Below are positions 36,886-47,341 of a DNA stretch of 64,000 bases, piece by piece. Under the pieces are notes generated by a model. That model made no database searches, was not told the DNA's origin, and saw only the letters and a list, made by a program, of their open reading frames with translations. Origin of the DNA: an uncultured Pelagibacteraceae bacterium (GTDB lineage: Bacteria > Pseudomonadota > Alphaproteobacteria > Pelagibacterales > Pelagibacteraceae); NCBI GenBank assembly GCA_902527265.1, contig CABZNY010000001.1, forward strand, positions 26,964 to 90,963, written 5' to 3'. A program made the position numbers and the translations under genes. Numbering within the stretch: position 1 is the first letter of the stretch; each line of letters starts with the position of its first letter.

Positions 36886-38276
36886 TAAAAAATATTTTTC
36901 AAATTTTTCATCCAATTTGATATAGATCCTGCACCCATTCCTATATAAATTTTTTCACCAAATGTATTCTGTTTTATAAATCTTTGTAATTGTAATTCAT
37001 CATCAACTTGCACTAACTTAACATTTGAATTTTTAATTATTAATTTTGCAAACGAATGATATGTAAAATTAAGTCTTAGTTTTTCATTAGCTGTGTAGAT
37101 AGGACACAACAAAACAGTATCTGCCATTTTAAAACATTTCGAAAATTCTTTTTTTAGATTTATTATTCTTGAGATTCTATGTGGTTGAAAAATGCACACA
37201 ATTTCTTTGTTTTTGTATACTTTTCTTACACCATTTAGAACTGACCTTATTTCTGTTGGATGATGAGCATAGTCGTCATAAAAACTTATATTATTATGAT
37301 TAAATAAATGAGAAAATCTTCTTTGAACTCCTTTAAAGTTGTATAATCCAAGCTTGATATTTTTTTCGGGTAGTCCAATTGTAAATGCTAAAGAAACTGC
37401 AGCAGCTGCATTGAGAATGTTATGGAGTCCAATCATTGGAAGTCTAATTCCCTTAATTATTTTTTTCTTGCTAGGTATATTTACTTTAATATCGAAACTA
37501 GAAAAATTGGATGTTTGCTTTATATTTATTATTTGGAAATTTGACTTCTTATTTTTACCATATGTATAAAAATTTTTATTTGCTGATTTTTTTAGAACTT
37601 TTTTAAGATTTCGATCATCACAACATATAAAGCCTTTACCTACAGATGGGATTTTTTCAATAAATTTGAGAAAACTTTTTTTAAGATTATTTATATTTTT
37701 ATAAAAATCTAAGTGCTCTGAGTCTAGATTGGTAGCTATAGAATATGTAAAGGGGATTTTTAAAAAACTTCCATCCGACTCATCAGACTCTGTTACACAC
37801 CAATTACTTTTACCTAATTTTGCGGAATTACCAAATGAATTTAATACACCACCGTTAATTATAGTTGGGTCTAAATTAGCTTCAGTAAAAATACTAGACA
37901 CTAATGATGTTGTAGTTGTTTTTCCATGTGAACCAGTTATCACAACATTTCTCATGAAAGATACTATATGACCTAACATGTCTCCTCTTGTGTAAACAGG
38001 CAAATTTTTTTTTACAGCCTCAACTAATTCTGGATTATTTTTTTTAATAGCTGAGGAAATCACAAGAACAGTCGTTTTTTTTATATTTTCTTTTTTATGA
38101 TCTAAAAATATCCTTATCTTTTTTTCTTTTAATCTTCCAATATTTCGATTATTAGCAATATCACTTCCTTGTACTTTATAACCTAGCCCATTCATAATTA
38201 GAGCTAAACCACTCATACCTATTCCTCCGACACCAACAAAGTGAATAAGTTCATTTTTTCCTAAATCAATTTTCAT
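36885..38276 (-). CDS. murC: MurC, UDP-MurNAc--L-alanine ligase
   Basis: First amino-acid ligase of peptidoglycan synthesis (463 residues). N-terminal UDP-binding FVGVGGIGMSGLALIMNGLG, ATP loop VITGSHGKTTTTSLVSSIF, SDESDGSFLK and FYDDYAHHPTEIRSVL (C-terminal domain) are all intact. Overlaps murG by 11 bases and murB by one. Confidence 0.97.
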   Translation of the reverse strand: MKIDLGKNELIHFVGVGGIGMSGLALIMNGLGYKVQGSDIANNRNIGRLKEKKIRIFLDHKKENIKKTTVLVISSAIKKNNPELVEAVKKNLPVYTRGDMLGHIVSFMRNVVITGSHGKTTTTSLVSSIFTEANLDPTIINGGVLNSFGNSAKLGKSNWCVTESDESDGSFLKIPFTYSIATNLDSEHLDFYKNINNLKKSFLKFIEKIPSVGKGFICCDDRNLKKVLKKSANKNFYTYGKNKKSNFQIINIKQTSNFSSFDIKVNIPSKKKIIKGIRLPMIGLHNILNAAAAVSLAFTIGLPEKNIKLGLYNFKGVQRRFSHLFNHNNISFYDDYAHHPTEIRSVLNGVRKVYKNKEIVCIFQPHRISRIINLKKEFSKCFKMADTVLLCPIYTANEKLRLNFTYHSFAKLIIKNSNVKLVQVDDELQLQRFIKQNTFGEKIYIGMGAGSISNWMKNLKNIF

Positions 38277-39342
38277 TTAAAAGCTCGATTAGTTTAGATT
38301 TATTTTTTTCCCAGGTATTTTCTTTAGTAAGTTGAATCAAATTATTTTTTTTCACAAAATATTCATTTTGATCCTTAAAAATTTTTATTATAAAATCTGT
38401 AAAATTATTTTCGTCTAGATCTTTTTGCATAATTAACCAGCAAGATTTATTTTTTTCATAAAGTTCTGCATTGTAATATTGATGATTATCTTTAGCATAC
38501 GGATATGGAATTGCCACAAATGGAATGTTTAAATAACCTAGTTCTGAAATTACAGATGCACCAGATCGTGTTATAGCTAAATCATAATTTAAAGCTTTAA
38601 GTAGTACTTTGTCATCAAATTGAAATAACTCGTGCTCTATATGGTTTTTTTGATAAAGTTCTTTGATATTTTCTCTCTTATTTACATTAATTACTTGTTG
38701 CAAAACTTGAATTTTCTCTATTTTTGAGAGCTTAATTATAATTTTAGTAATAAATTCGTCAAAGAATTTTGCCCCCTGACTTCCTCCGATAATTAGTATT
38801 TTTTTTTTTTCTGCAATCTTTGTATTTTCATTTTTTTTATATTTATATATTTCTTTTCTAAGTAATGGTTTAACTAAATAAATCTTATTTGACATCTTTT
38901 TAGAAATACCTATTAAATTTTTTTCATAACAAATAATTTTCTCAGCAAAATTAAGAATTAATTTGTTTGCTCTACCTAGAACTAAATTTGGTTCAAAAAT
39001 ATAAATTTTTATATTCAATAAATTTGAAGCTAGACACAAAGGTAGAGACATATATCCACCAGTACTAATTAGGATATTAAAATCATTTAATTTTAAGTAT
39101 TTGTAAGATTTTATTATTGAAAAGCAAAATTTTATTAAATTATATGGAAGTAATAATAAATTTGAAAATAAATTTGGTACATCAATTAATGAGTAATTAT
39201 AATTCTCATTATTAATGAATTTTGACCCTCTTGTGTCAGTTGAAATTTTTACTTCAAAGTCATCTTTTAAAGCATCATATATACTTAATGACGGAATTAC
39301 ATGTCCACCTGAACCACCTGTTGTAATAAGTATTTTTTTCAT
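38266..39342 (-). CDS. murG: MurG, lipid II-forming GlcNAc transferase
   Basis: GT28 (GT-B) enzyme of 358 residues that adds GlcNAc to lipid I at the inner membrane face. Acceptor-domain loops TTGGSGGHVIPSLSI and STGGYMSLPLCLASNL, donor-domain loop IIGGSQGAKFFDEFI, then TRSGASVISELGYLNIPFVAIPYPYAKDNHQYYNA, with the sugar-nucleotide residues (E and Q of ELGY...HQ) in place. Starts 3 bases after ftsW. Confidence 0.96.
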   Translation of the reverse strand: MKKILITTGGSGGHVIPSLSIYDALKDDFEVKISTDTRGSKFINNENYNYSLIDVPNLFSNLLLLPYNLIKFCFSIIKSYKYLKLNDFNILISTGGYMSLPLCLASNLLNIKIYIFEPNLVLGRANKLILNFAEKIICYEKNLIGISKKMSNKIYLVKPLLRKEIYKYKKNENTKIAEKKKILIIGGSQGAKFFDEFITKIIIKLSKIEKIQVLQQVINVNKRENIKELYQKNHIEHELFQFDDKVLLKALNYDLAITRSGASVISELGYLNIPFVAIPYPYAKDNHQYYNAELYEKNKSCWLIMQKDLDENNFTDFIIKIFKDQNEYFVKKNNLIQLTKENTWEKNKSKLIELLNEN

Positions 39343-39345
39343 CAG

Positions 39346-40455
39346 TTAATTTAATTTTCTTTTGGTTAAATTTAAAATTAATCCTGATAAAATTGCTGTA
39401 CTAACTATAGACGACCCACCGTAACTTAAAAAGGGTAATGTCATTCCCGTTGTTGGAAGAATTCTTATATTTACACCTACATGAATAAAAGTCTGTAACA
39501 AAATTAAAGATACACATCCAGTTAAAATAAGTTTTGATGAGTCTTCGTTTAGAAAATTAATTTTTTGAATCACCCTATATGAAAATATTAGATATAAAAG
39601 CATAATTCCAATGACTATAATAGCGCCAAACTCTTCTGATATAACTGAAACTATATAATCTGTATGAGCTTCGGGGACTCTCGAATTCAACGTACCTTCT
39701 CCAATACCTTTTCCAAAAAAACCACCATTTATAATTGCATCACTTGCTTTTTCAGCTTGATAATTATTACTCGAACTCGAGTCTAAAAAGGCAAAAAGTC
39801 TGATTTTTATATATTCAAATTTTGGAACAAATAGCACCAAATAACTTACGGAAGAACCGATTATAAAAAAGAATATAAAAAATACAAAAATATTTATTCC
39901 AGAGATAAAAATTAAGGCTAACCAAACCATTGATATTAATAGAGTTTGTCCAATATCAGGTTGATAAACAAGCAACATTAATATTGGAACTGTGAATAAA
40001 GCACTTAATAGGTATTTGAAATATAATCGTCTGTTTTGAATAGTTAACATTAATGATAAAGCTACTATAAAAAAGGGTTTAACAATTTCAACAGGTTGGA
40101 ATCTTGGCAAAAAGATCAGATCTAGCCATCTTTTTGATCCCTTTACCTCAATTCCCAGGAAAGGAACTAGTAACAGACTTAAAAATGAGACTAAAAATAA
40201 AATCAATGAAAATTTTGTTAAAATTTTTTGATTCAAAAAAGAGAATGTAACCAATATCAATATTGCTAAAATTATGTAAGCAAAATGCTTAAAAAAAAAA
40301 TAATATGATTTAGTGTTTAATTTATCTGAAGCTATCAGAGAAGTAGAGACTAATGAAAAAAAAAGACCTAATAAAAATAAAGTTAGAATTAATAATAATA
40401 TAAATTTATCTATATTTTTCCACCAGTCATAAAAAGTATCTAAATATTTATTCAT
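39346..40455 (-). CDS. ftsW: FtsW, SEDS peptidoglycan glycosyltransferase
   Basis: A 369-residue polytopic SEDS protein that polymerises lipid II at the septum with PBP3. About ten hydrophobic segments; conserved RFQPVEIVKPFFIVAL (with the SEDS Arg/Pro/Glu), the long periplasmic loop containing GGFFGKGIGEGTLNSRVPEAHTDYIVSVISEEFG (catalytic Asp region) and the closing GMTLPFLSYGGSSIV. Overlaps murD by 4 bases. Confidence 0.95.
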   Translation of the reverse strand: MNKYLDTFYDWWKNIDKFILLLILTLFLLGLFFSLVSTSLIASDKLNTKSYYFFFKHFAYIILAILILVTFSFLNQKILTKFSLILFLVSFLSLLLVPFLGIEVKGSKRWLDLIFLPRFQPVEIVKPFFIVALSLMLTIQNRRLYFKYLLSALFTVPILMLLVYQPDIGQTLLISMVWLALIFISGINIFVFFIFFFIIGSSVSYLVLFVPKFEYIKIRLFAFLDSSSSNNYQAEKASDAIINGGFFGKGIGEGTLNSRVPEAHTDYIVSVISEEFGAIIVIGIMLLYLIFSYRVIQKINFLNEDSSKLILTGCVSLILLQTFIHVGVNIRILPTTGMTLPFLSYGGSSIVSTAILSGLILNLTKRKLN

Positions 40456-41756
40456 ATTTTGATTTTTTTAAATTTATTTTTTATAATTTTGTTAAAAAAT
40501 TTTCCCCTTTCCTCAAAGTTTTTGAATTGATCAAATGAGGCAGCACTAGGACTAAAAATAATTACTTTTTTTGTGTTGTCATTTTTAATATTTTTATTTA
40601 AATTTTTCATAATCTTTGTAAGTGTTGATGAAGACTGACAAGAAATTTGATTTGGTAGTGAATTAATAAATAAATTTCTATCTTTTCCATAAACATAAGC
40701 TTTTATATTTGGAAAAAATTTTTTATTCAATTTTAGTTTATCTCCTTTTTTAGCAAGGCCTCCTAATATCCAATAGATATTATTATAACTTTCAAGCAAT
40801 GGAATGGTTGATGAAAAACTAGTGGATTTTGAATCATTAATAATTAATAATTTTTTTGATTTATAAATTATTTGTTGCCTATAATCTAAACCTCTAAATT
40901 TATTTATAGTATTTAAAACTATTTTTAAGTTGAGTTTAAGAACCTTGGCAATACTAAAAACAAAGCTAAGATTTTTTCTGTTTGCAGAATTATTAAAGTA
41001 AATATTATCTATTTGTCCAAAGTATTTTTTATATTTCAAATAATTTATTTTTATAACTTTTGATTTTACTTGATTGTTTTTAACTAATTTATTTAAAAAA
41101 TCATTTTTATTCTCTATGAATGCATAGTCATTTTTAGTTTGAGATTTAACTATTTTAAATTTTGCTTCTGCATAATTTTTAAAAGTTCTATGCCTTTCAA
41201 GATGATCTGGGTTTAAATTAAGTATAATTGAATACTTAGATCTAAAATATTTGCTGTAATCAAGTTGATATGAAGATGCCTCAATTACAAAAATTGTAGT
41301 ATTTTTAATTTTTTTCTCTATTAGAGTGGGAAATCCAATATTACCAGTTAATCTTACATCTTTTTTATTATTTTTTAGAACCTCATAAAGTATTTTTGAA
41401 GTAGTCGATTTACCATTTGTTCCAGTGATTGTGATTTTATTTATATTTGGGTAACTAATTTCAAATATATCTAGTTCTGAAATAATTTTAGACCTATTAT
41501 TCCTTAAATAACTTGAAATTCTACATTTATTAATATCTATACCTGGACTTAAAACAATAAAATCAAATATTGTAGATGATAATTTACGGATATTTATTGA
41601 ATTTTTTTTAAAAATAGGAGGTATATTTTTTTTTTTATCATCAAATATTGCGCAGATATTATTTTTTTTTAAAAATTTAAAACAAGCAATACCGGACTTT
41701 CCAAATCCATAAATTAAAATTTTTTTATTTTTGAAATAAATTTGTTTTTCATTCAT
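40452..41756 (-). CDS. murD: MurD, UDP-MurNAc-L-Ala--D-glutamate ligase
   Basis: A 434-residue Mur ligase from ATG 41756 (MNEKQIYFKNKKILIYGFGKSGIACF), whose ATG overlaps the mraY stop (TAATG); a longer frame to 41813 is rejected. The ATP loop TGTNGKSTTSKIL, NLNPDHLERH and KLLIINDSKSTSFSSTI with the GGLAKKGD loop are visible. Adds D-Glu. Rather diverged, but every Mur ligase landmark is kept. Confidence 0.94.
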   Translation of the reverse strand: MNEKQIYFKNKKILIYGFGKSGIACFKFLKKNNICAIFDDKKKNIPPIFKKNSINIRKLSSTIFDFIVLSPGIDINKCRISSYLRNNRSKIISELDIFEISYPNINKITITGTNGKSTTSKILYEVLKNNKKDVRLTGNIGFPTLIEKKIKNTTIFVIEASSYQLDYSKYFRSKYSIILNLNPDHLERHRTFKNYAEAKFKIVKSQTKNDYAFIENKNDFLNKLVKNNQVKSKVIKINYLKYKKYFGQIDNIYFNNSANRKNLSFVFSIAKVLKLNLKIVLNTINKFRGLDYRQQIIYKSKKLLIINDSKSTSFSSTIPLLESYNNIYWILGGLAKKGDKLKLNKKFFPNIKAYVYGKDRNLFINSLPNQISCQSSSTLTKIMKNLNKNIKNDNTKKVIIFSPSAASFDQFKNFEERGKFFNKIIKNKFKKIKI

Positions 41757-42841
41757 TATCTTAGTTTTAATGTTGCTAAACCTATCATTGCTAAGATAAT
41801 TGATATAATCCAAAATCTAATGACTACAGTAGATTCAGGCCAGCCTTTTTTTTCAAAATGATGATGTATTGGTGCCATTTTAAATATTCTCTTACCAGTA
41901 AGTTTAAATGATATCACTTGTGCAATTACGGAAACTGCTTCTAAGACAAACAGTCCACCTGTAATTGCAAGAACAATTTCGTGTTTGGTAATTATACCAA
42001 CTGCTCCTAATGACCCCCCTAATGCTAAAGACCCAGTATCTCCCATAAATATCTTTGCTGGCGGCGCATTAAACCATAAGAAACCTAAACAAGAGCCTAT
42101 TATTGCTCCACAAAAAATAGATGCCTCTCCTACTCCTTCGATATATGTGATTTGTAAATATCCTGAAAAAACAATATTTCCAGTTACATAACTAATAAAA
42201 GCAAAACATGCTGCAACCAATATTACGGGCACTGTCGCTAAACCATCTAATCCATCAGTCAAATTAACAGCATTTGAGGAACCTACAATAACAAATAAAT
42301 AAAATGGAATAAAAAACCATCCTAAATTAATTATTAGATTTTTAAAAAATGGAAAATACAAATTCTCAATCTCATTAGAACCACTGTAAAAATAAAAAAT
42401 AAAAATTCCACCTAATGCTAAAATTATTTGAATTATAATCTTTAGTCTTGAAGTTATGCCATTTGAATTATTTCTTTTTATTTTTTGATAATCATCATAA
42501 GCTCCTAATAATCCAAAAGATCCAGCTATATAAAGTAAGAACCAATTATAAGGGTTTGAAAAATCACCCCACAAAAGAACACCTGAAAAAATACCTAGTA
42601 AAATCATAAGACCACCCATTGTGGGAGTTCCTATTTTTTTAATTATATGGTCACTCGGTCCATCTTCTCTAATTGGGTCATGAATTTGATGTGAAGAAAA
42701 ATAATTGATAAGCGGGCCTCCAACTAAAAAAACTACTATCATCGATGTAAACATTGATAGACCAGTTCTTACAGTTAAATATTTGAAAACATTAAGAAAA
42801 CTAAAAATTTCAACTAAGTTTGAAAATAGACTAAAAAGCAT
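41756..42841 (-). CDS. mraY: MraY, phospho-MurNAc-pentapeptide translocase
   Basis: A 361-residue ten-helix enzyme that joins phospho-MurNAc-pentapeptide to undecaprenyl phosphate (lipid I). Catalytic aspartates occur in GAYDDYQKIKRNNSNG and NLTDGLDGLA, then MGDTGSLALGG and the HHHFEKKGWPE loop. Overlaps the murE/murF fusion by 11 bases. Confidence 0.97.
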   Translation of the reverse strand: MLFSLFSNLVEIFSFLNVFKYLTVRTGLSMFTSMIVVFLVGGPLINYFSSHQIHDPIREDGPSDHIIKKIGTPTMGGLMILLGIFSGVLLWGDFSNPYNWFLLYIAGSFGLLGAYDDYQKIKRNNSNGITSRLKIIIQIILALGGIFIFYFYSGSNEIENLYFPFFKNLIINLGWFFIPFYLFVIVGSSNAVNLTDGLDGLATVPVILVAACFAFISYVTGNIVFSGYLQITYIEGVGEASIFCGAIIGSCLGFLWFNAPPAKIFMGDTGSLALGGSLGAVGIITKHEIVLAITGGLFVLEAVSVIAQVISFKLTGKRIFKMAPIHHHFEKKGWPESTVVIRFWIISIILAMIGLATLKLR

Positions 42842-45677
42842 TTATTTTGCCTACTTTTAAGCTTTGACTTATTTTATTTAGTCCTGTGGAGTTAGAACCT
42901 TTAATCATAAGATAATCCCCATTCTTAATATCATTTATCATAAAATTTAAGATATCTTTTTTTGAATTTAATATTTTTCCCCTTTTTTGTGTTTTAATTT
43001 TGTTAAATGTTTCAATAATATCTTTGCCGTATACATAAACTTTATCAATTTTAGTACTATTAACATATCGAGCAGCATCTATGTGAAGTTTTTTAGAATA
43101 TTTACCAAGTTCTAACATATCACCTAAAAGAATAAATTTACTTTTAGATTTAGAATTTATGCTATTTAATTTATTTATTGCAAATTGAAGAGATAACGGG
43201 TTAGAATTATAGCTTTCATCAATTAAATAAATTTTTTTTTCTTTCAAATTAATTACATTTAGATCTCCTCTGCCTTCTGGAAATTTATAATCATTAAAGA
43301 AATATTTATCTAACTTTTCTAGATCAAAATATATAGATAATGCTGCTAAAGTTGATAAAATATTATATACATAATTTTCCAAATTTTTTTTAATAATAAA
43401 TGTCAATTTTTTTTCACGATATTTTATATTAATAATTGAATTAGATTTCCCTTTTTTAATTTTTATTAAACTCACATCTGATTTTTTGTTAATACCAAAT
43501 GAAATTATATTTAATTTATTTTTTATAGATTTAGATTTAAAAAATTTAAAAAACTTATCATCAGCGTTCAATATAATCGTGCCGTTTTCAATAATGTTAT
43601 CAATTAGTTCCGATTTAGCATTAGCTACACCTTGAAGATTTTTAAAATTTTTTATATGAGCATATGAGATATTGGTGATTATACCAACATTAGGCATTAT
43701 CTTTTTAGTTAAAAAATCAATTTCTCCTTTCTTATCCATTCCAACTTCAAAAATACCTATTTTATCATTTTTTTTTATATTAAATAAGGAAATCGGAACT
43801 CCATATTTATTATTGAATGATTTTTTTGAATAAGATGTTTGACATATTTTATTCATCATTTGCCCCAACATCTCCTTTAGAGATGTTTTGCCTGAAGATC
43901 CTGTGATTGCTATAGAAGAAATATTAGATGACACTCGTATCATTTTTGCAATTTCTGAAAATGTCTTTAATGGGTTGTTTGCATATATATCATTTTTAAA
44001 TTTATTTTTTTTTTTATTTTGGTTAATTGAAATAGAGGCTCCATTATTAAAAGCTTGTCTAACAAATTTATTTCCATCAAAGTTTTTTCCTTTGATGCCA
44101 AAAAAAATATTATTTTTTTTTGTTATTCTTGAATCAATTGATGCATTATTAATATTTACATTTTTATCAATTTTTTTTTTGGTTATCTCTGAAATAATAT
44201 TTGATTTCCAATTTCTATTTAAAGATTTATTCTTAGCTTTAATAAATTTTTTAATAAATCTTTTATCAGAGAAGAACTTTTTAGAGATATATTCTTGATA
44301 AACCTCGTGTCCTTTTCCAGCTATAATTACAACCTCGTTTGACTTAATATTCAAAATTGCAGACTTTATTGCACTTTCTCTTGATGGTATTTCTAATACT
44401 TTATTCTTTGAAATATTAGACTTTATATCTCTTCTTATTTTTTTTGGATCTTCACTTCTTGGATTGTCATCTGTTAAATATATTTTTTTACAATATTTAT
44501 CAGCAATTCTACCCATTATTTTTCTTTTGAGCTTATCTCTCTCTCCTCCACATCCAAACACTAAATTAATATTTCTTAATTTAAACTGTTCCTTTACATT
44601 TTTAATGCAAATTTTCAAAGCATCCGGCGTATGAGCATAGTCAAGAATTACAATTCCATTATTGTAAAGTCCTCCAATTTTTTCGAGTCTTCCATTTACT
44701 GGCTTTATTTTTTGAGTAATTTTTAAAATTTTTTCTAATGAAATTTTACTTTTCATCGCAGCCATAATTGCCATTAGTAAATTTTTTATCTGTACACTTC
44801 CAATTAATTTTGTAGAAAAATAATATTTCTTTTTATTAAATCTAAATAATATTTTCTGCTCACTTTTTAAAAATTGATGATCTAATATTGTAAAATTTGA
44901 TTTGGTATATCCCATAGTAAATTTTTTTATTTTTTTTAATTCAGTAATTCTATTTAATGTTGTTGATATTTTTAAATTGTCTTCAAAAATAGCATAAGAT
45001 TTTTTTTTTAATAATTTTTTGAATAATATTAATTTTGAGTTAAAATAATTTTTATAAGATTTATGATAATCTAAATGATCTCTTGATAAATTTGTAAAGA
45101 TACCAATATCAAATTTCAATCCATCAAGTCTATTTTGATTTAATCCATGACTAGAGGCTTCCAAAATAACATTTTCAACTTTTTTATCTTTTAATTTTTG
45201 TAAGATTTTATTTACTTGTATTGTATCAAATGTTGTATTTGAAAATTTGTTTCTTATATTTATACCATCAACTCCTAGTGTTCCAATTGAAGCTACTTTA
45301 ATTTTATTTAATTTTAAAATTTGAAAATAAAAGTTTGCTATAGATGATTTTCCGTTGGTGCCTGTAACCGCGATCAGATTTTTTGGTTTTTTATTAAATA
45401 TTTTTGAACTGAATTGAGATAATAATTTTCTAGGATTTTTTGCACTTAAAAATAAAATATTATTTTTACTACCAGTTTTTTTTATTTTATCAGAAATTAT
45501 TATTTTTGATCCATTTTGGATGGCATCTTTTATAAATAAATTTCCATCCGTACTACTTCCTTTAAATGCAAAAAAAATAGATCCTTTTTTTACTTCATTG
45601 GAATTAAAGGCTATCCCTGTAAAATTTATTTTATGGTATTTTTTATGAAGATTTGGGAAGTAATCTTTGAGTAACAT
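42831..45677 (-). CDS. murE/murF: MurE-MurF fusion (UDP-MurNAc-tripeptide and pentapeptide ligases)
   Basis: One 948-residue frame carries two Mur ligases. Residues 1 to about 475 are MurE: IAVTGTNGKSSIANF, NLSRDHLDYH, LDYAHTPDAL, and YLTDDNPRSEDP, where DNPR selects meso-diaminopimelate, then IIAGKGHEVYQ. Residues about 485-948 are MurF: SIDSRITKKNNIFFGIKG, IAITGSSGKTSLKEML, FNNKYGVPISL, NISYAHIKNF, LIDESYNSNPLSLQFAIN and LGDMLELG. There is no stop or frameshift between the halves, only a short linker. Both ATP loops are intact, so both activities are expected. Fused murE-murF is known in Bordetella. Confidence 0.95.
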   Translation of the reverse strand: MLLKDYFPNLHKKYHKINFTGIAFNSNEVKKGSIFFAFKGSSTDGNLFIKDAIQNGSKIIISDKIKKTGSKNNILFLSAKNPRKLLSQFSSKIFNKKPKNLIAVTGTNGKSSIANFYFQILKLNKIKVASIGTLGVDGINIRNKFSNTTFDTIQVNKILQKLKDKKVENVILEASSHGLNQNRLDGLKFDIGIFTNLSRDHLDYHKSYKNYFNSKLILFKKLLKKKSYAIFEDNLKISTTLNRITELKKIKKFTMGYTKSNFTILDHQFLKSEQKILFRFNKKKYYFSTKLIGSVQIKNLLMAIMAAMKSKISLEKILKITQKIKPVNGRLEKIGGLYNNGIVILDYAHTPDALKICIKNVKEQFKLRNINLVFGCGGERDKLKRKIMGRIADKYCKKIYLTDDNPRSEDPKKIRRDIKSNISKNKVLEIPSRESAIKSAILNIKSNEVVIIAGKGHEVYQEYISKKFFSDKRFIKKFIKAKNKSLNRNWKSNIISEITKKKIDKNVNINNASIDSRITKKNNIFFGIKGKNFDGNKFVRQAFNNGASISINQNKKKNKFKNDIYANNPLKTFSEIAKMIRVSSNISSIAITGSSGKTSLKEMLGQMMNKICQTSYSKKSFNNKYGVPISLFNIKKNDKIGIFEVGMDKKGEIDFLTKKIMPNVGIITNISYAHIKNFKNLQGVANAKSELIDNIIENGTIILNADDKFFKFFKSKSIKNKLNIISFGINKKSDVSLIKIKKGKSNSIINIKYREKKLTFIIKKNLENYVYNILSTLAALSIYFDLEKLDKYFFNDYKFPEGRGDLNVINLKEKKIYLIDESYNSNPLSLQFAINKLNSINSKSKSKFILLGDMLELGKYSKKLHIDAARYVNSTKIDKVYVYGKDIIETFNKIKTQKRGKILNSKKDILNFMINDIKNGDYLMIKGSNSTGLNKISQSLKVGKINAF

Positions 45678-45688
45678 GGTTAACGCTC

Positions 45689-47341
45689 TTAATATTTTGT
45701 GGCTAAAATTGGCCCAATTTTATCCATGATCTGACCTGTTACCCATACAGTGGTCCAACCTGCTGTATTCCTCCAATTGCCCTTATAAGGATATCTTTCG
45801 TCTCTATAATGATAAACGAATTCTCTATTTGCTTTTGGTTCATCCAACATCACAGCTAATACAAATTTTGGATCTGAGGTTGGAAACACTGAGGCAAAAG
45901 TATTAACTTTTTTTTTAGAATAGCCACCCTTTGAAGGTTGATCAGCAGTTCCAGTTTTTCCTCCTATTTCGTAGCCTTTGACATTTGCAAATCCTGCTGT
46001 TCCTTCTGTTGTCGATACAATTTTTCTAAGAATAGGATTTATTGTTTCAGACAAATTTTCATTAAGTATTCTTGTTCTTTTAAATTTTTCCCTGTCTAAT
46101 AACGTAGGTTTTATTTCATATCCTCCATTACTTATAATGGAATAACCTTTTGAAAGTTGTAATAAAGTTGTTGCAATTCCATGACCAAAAGCGACTGTTG
46201 CTAGTTTACACTTACCCCATCTTCCTAATTGAGTTGTGCCTACTTCTTGAATATCAAAATCTAAATTTGAAATAATTCCAATGGTTTGAAGAAACTTATT
46301 ATAATTCTCAATACCAACTTTTTCAGCTATTCTAACTGAGCCAATATTTCCTGATCTTATCAAAATCTCCTCAGCAGTTAAATCTGACGGTATTTTATCA
46401 TCATACTCAGATATAGAATTCCCTGCACATGTAATTTTTTTTTTAAGGTTCTTAAATTCTGTTTTGGGTTCAATAACCTCATATTGCAAACCTGCAGCAA
46501 GGGTAAATGTTTTAAAAACCGATCCGAATTCATACACACCTTTTGTAGCTCTATTAATATATTTTATATCATTTATTTTTTCTCTTTTATTAAGATCAAA
46601 GTCTGGGAGAGAAACCATTGATAAAATATTACCATTATTAACATTCATTAAAATTGCAGCACTCCCGATATTTTGAAATATATCTTTAGATTTTGATAGC
46701 TCTTCTTTAATTAAATATTGAAGATCTTTATCAAGAGTTAATTTTAAAGGTTCTTTTGTGGTAGTTAGTTCATAATCAAAAGTTTTTTCAATTCCTGATA
46801 TTCCATTATTATCATTATCAATTTGACCGATCACATGGCTAAATAAGTTACCATTTGGATAAACTCTTGCTATGCTATCCTCTTGAATAAAAGATTTATC
46901 TCCTAAAAGTAGAATTTGTTCAAGTTTTTTCGGACTTATTTTTTTTTTTATATAAAAGAATTTTTTTCCATACATTTCCTTATCAAAATTTTTATTAGGA
47001 AATATTAATTTAAGTGAGATTAATAATTTTTCTTTGTCAATTACTAAATTAGGATTAATTCCTAAGTTAACTATTGGAACACTTTTGGCCAAAATATTTC
47101 CCTCGTTATCTAAAATACTAGATCTAAAATTTTCTTTTTTAAAGGTTTGTTTAATTTCAGGAATTTCTTTTATACTCAATAATATTATTTTAGATGAAAA
47201 AATAATTGCTAAGATAAAAAATATGAAAAAAATAAATGCTATTCTCTCAAAAGATATTTTTAGATATGACTTATTTTCTCTAAATGAAAAACTATCATTA
47301 TACTTGTAAGAACTTTGAGATTTATTCTCTAATTCACTCAT
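45689..47341 (-). CDS. ftsI: FtsI (PBP3), septal transpeptidase
   Basis: A 550-residue class B penicillin-binding protein for septal cross-linking. One N-terminal span (IAFIFFIFFILAIIFSSKIIL), the dimerisation/pedestal domain (RSSILDNEGNILAKS), then the transpeptidase motifs SxxK in FGSVFKTFTLA, SxN in SGNIGSVRIA and KTGT in GGKTGTADQPSKGG. Its start overlaps ftsL by 8 bases. Partner of FtsW. Confidence 0.96.
   Translation of the reverse strand: MSELENKSQSSYKYNDSFSFRENKSYLKISFERIAFIFFIFFILAIIFSSKIILLSIKEIPEIKQTFKKENFRSSILDNEGNILAKSVPIVNLGINPNLVIDKEKLLISLKLIFPNKNFDKEMYGKKFFYIKKKISPKKLEQILLLGDKSFIQEDSIARVYPNGNLFSHVIGQIDNDNNGISGIEKTFDYELTTTKEPLKLTLDKDLQYLIKEELSKSKDIFQNIGSAAILMNVNNGNILSMVSLPDFDLNKREKINDIKYINRATKGVYEFGSVFKTFTLAAGLQYEVIEPKTEFKNLKKKITCAGNSISEYDDKIPSDLTAEEILIRSGNIGSVRIAEKVGIENYNKFLQTIGIISNLDFDIQEVGTTQLGRWGKCKLATVAFGHGIATTLLQLSKGYSIISNGGYEIKPTLLDREKFKRTRILNENLSETINPILRKIVSTTEGTAGFANVKGYEIGGKTGTADQPSKGGYSKKKVNTFASVFPTSDPKFVLAVMLDEPKANREFVYHYRDERYPYKGNWRNTAGWTTVWVTGQIMDKIGPILATKY

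Noticed and set aside
43888..44298. 136-codon plus-strand frame
   Set aside because: Antisense shadow of the murE/murF fusion, with hydrophobic low-complexity content that arises from reversed Lys/Asn-rich codons.
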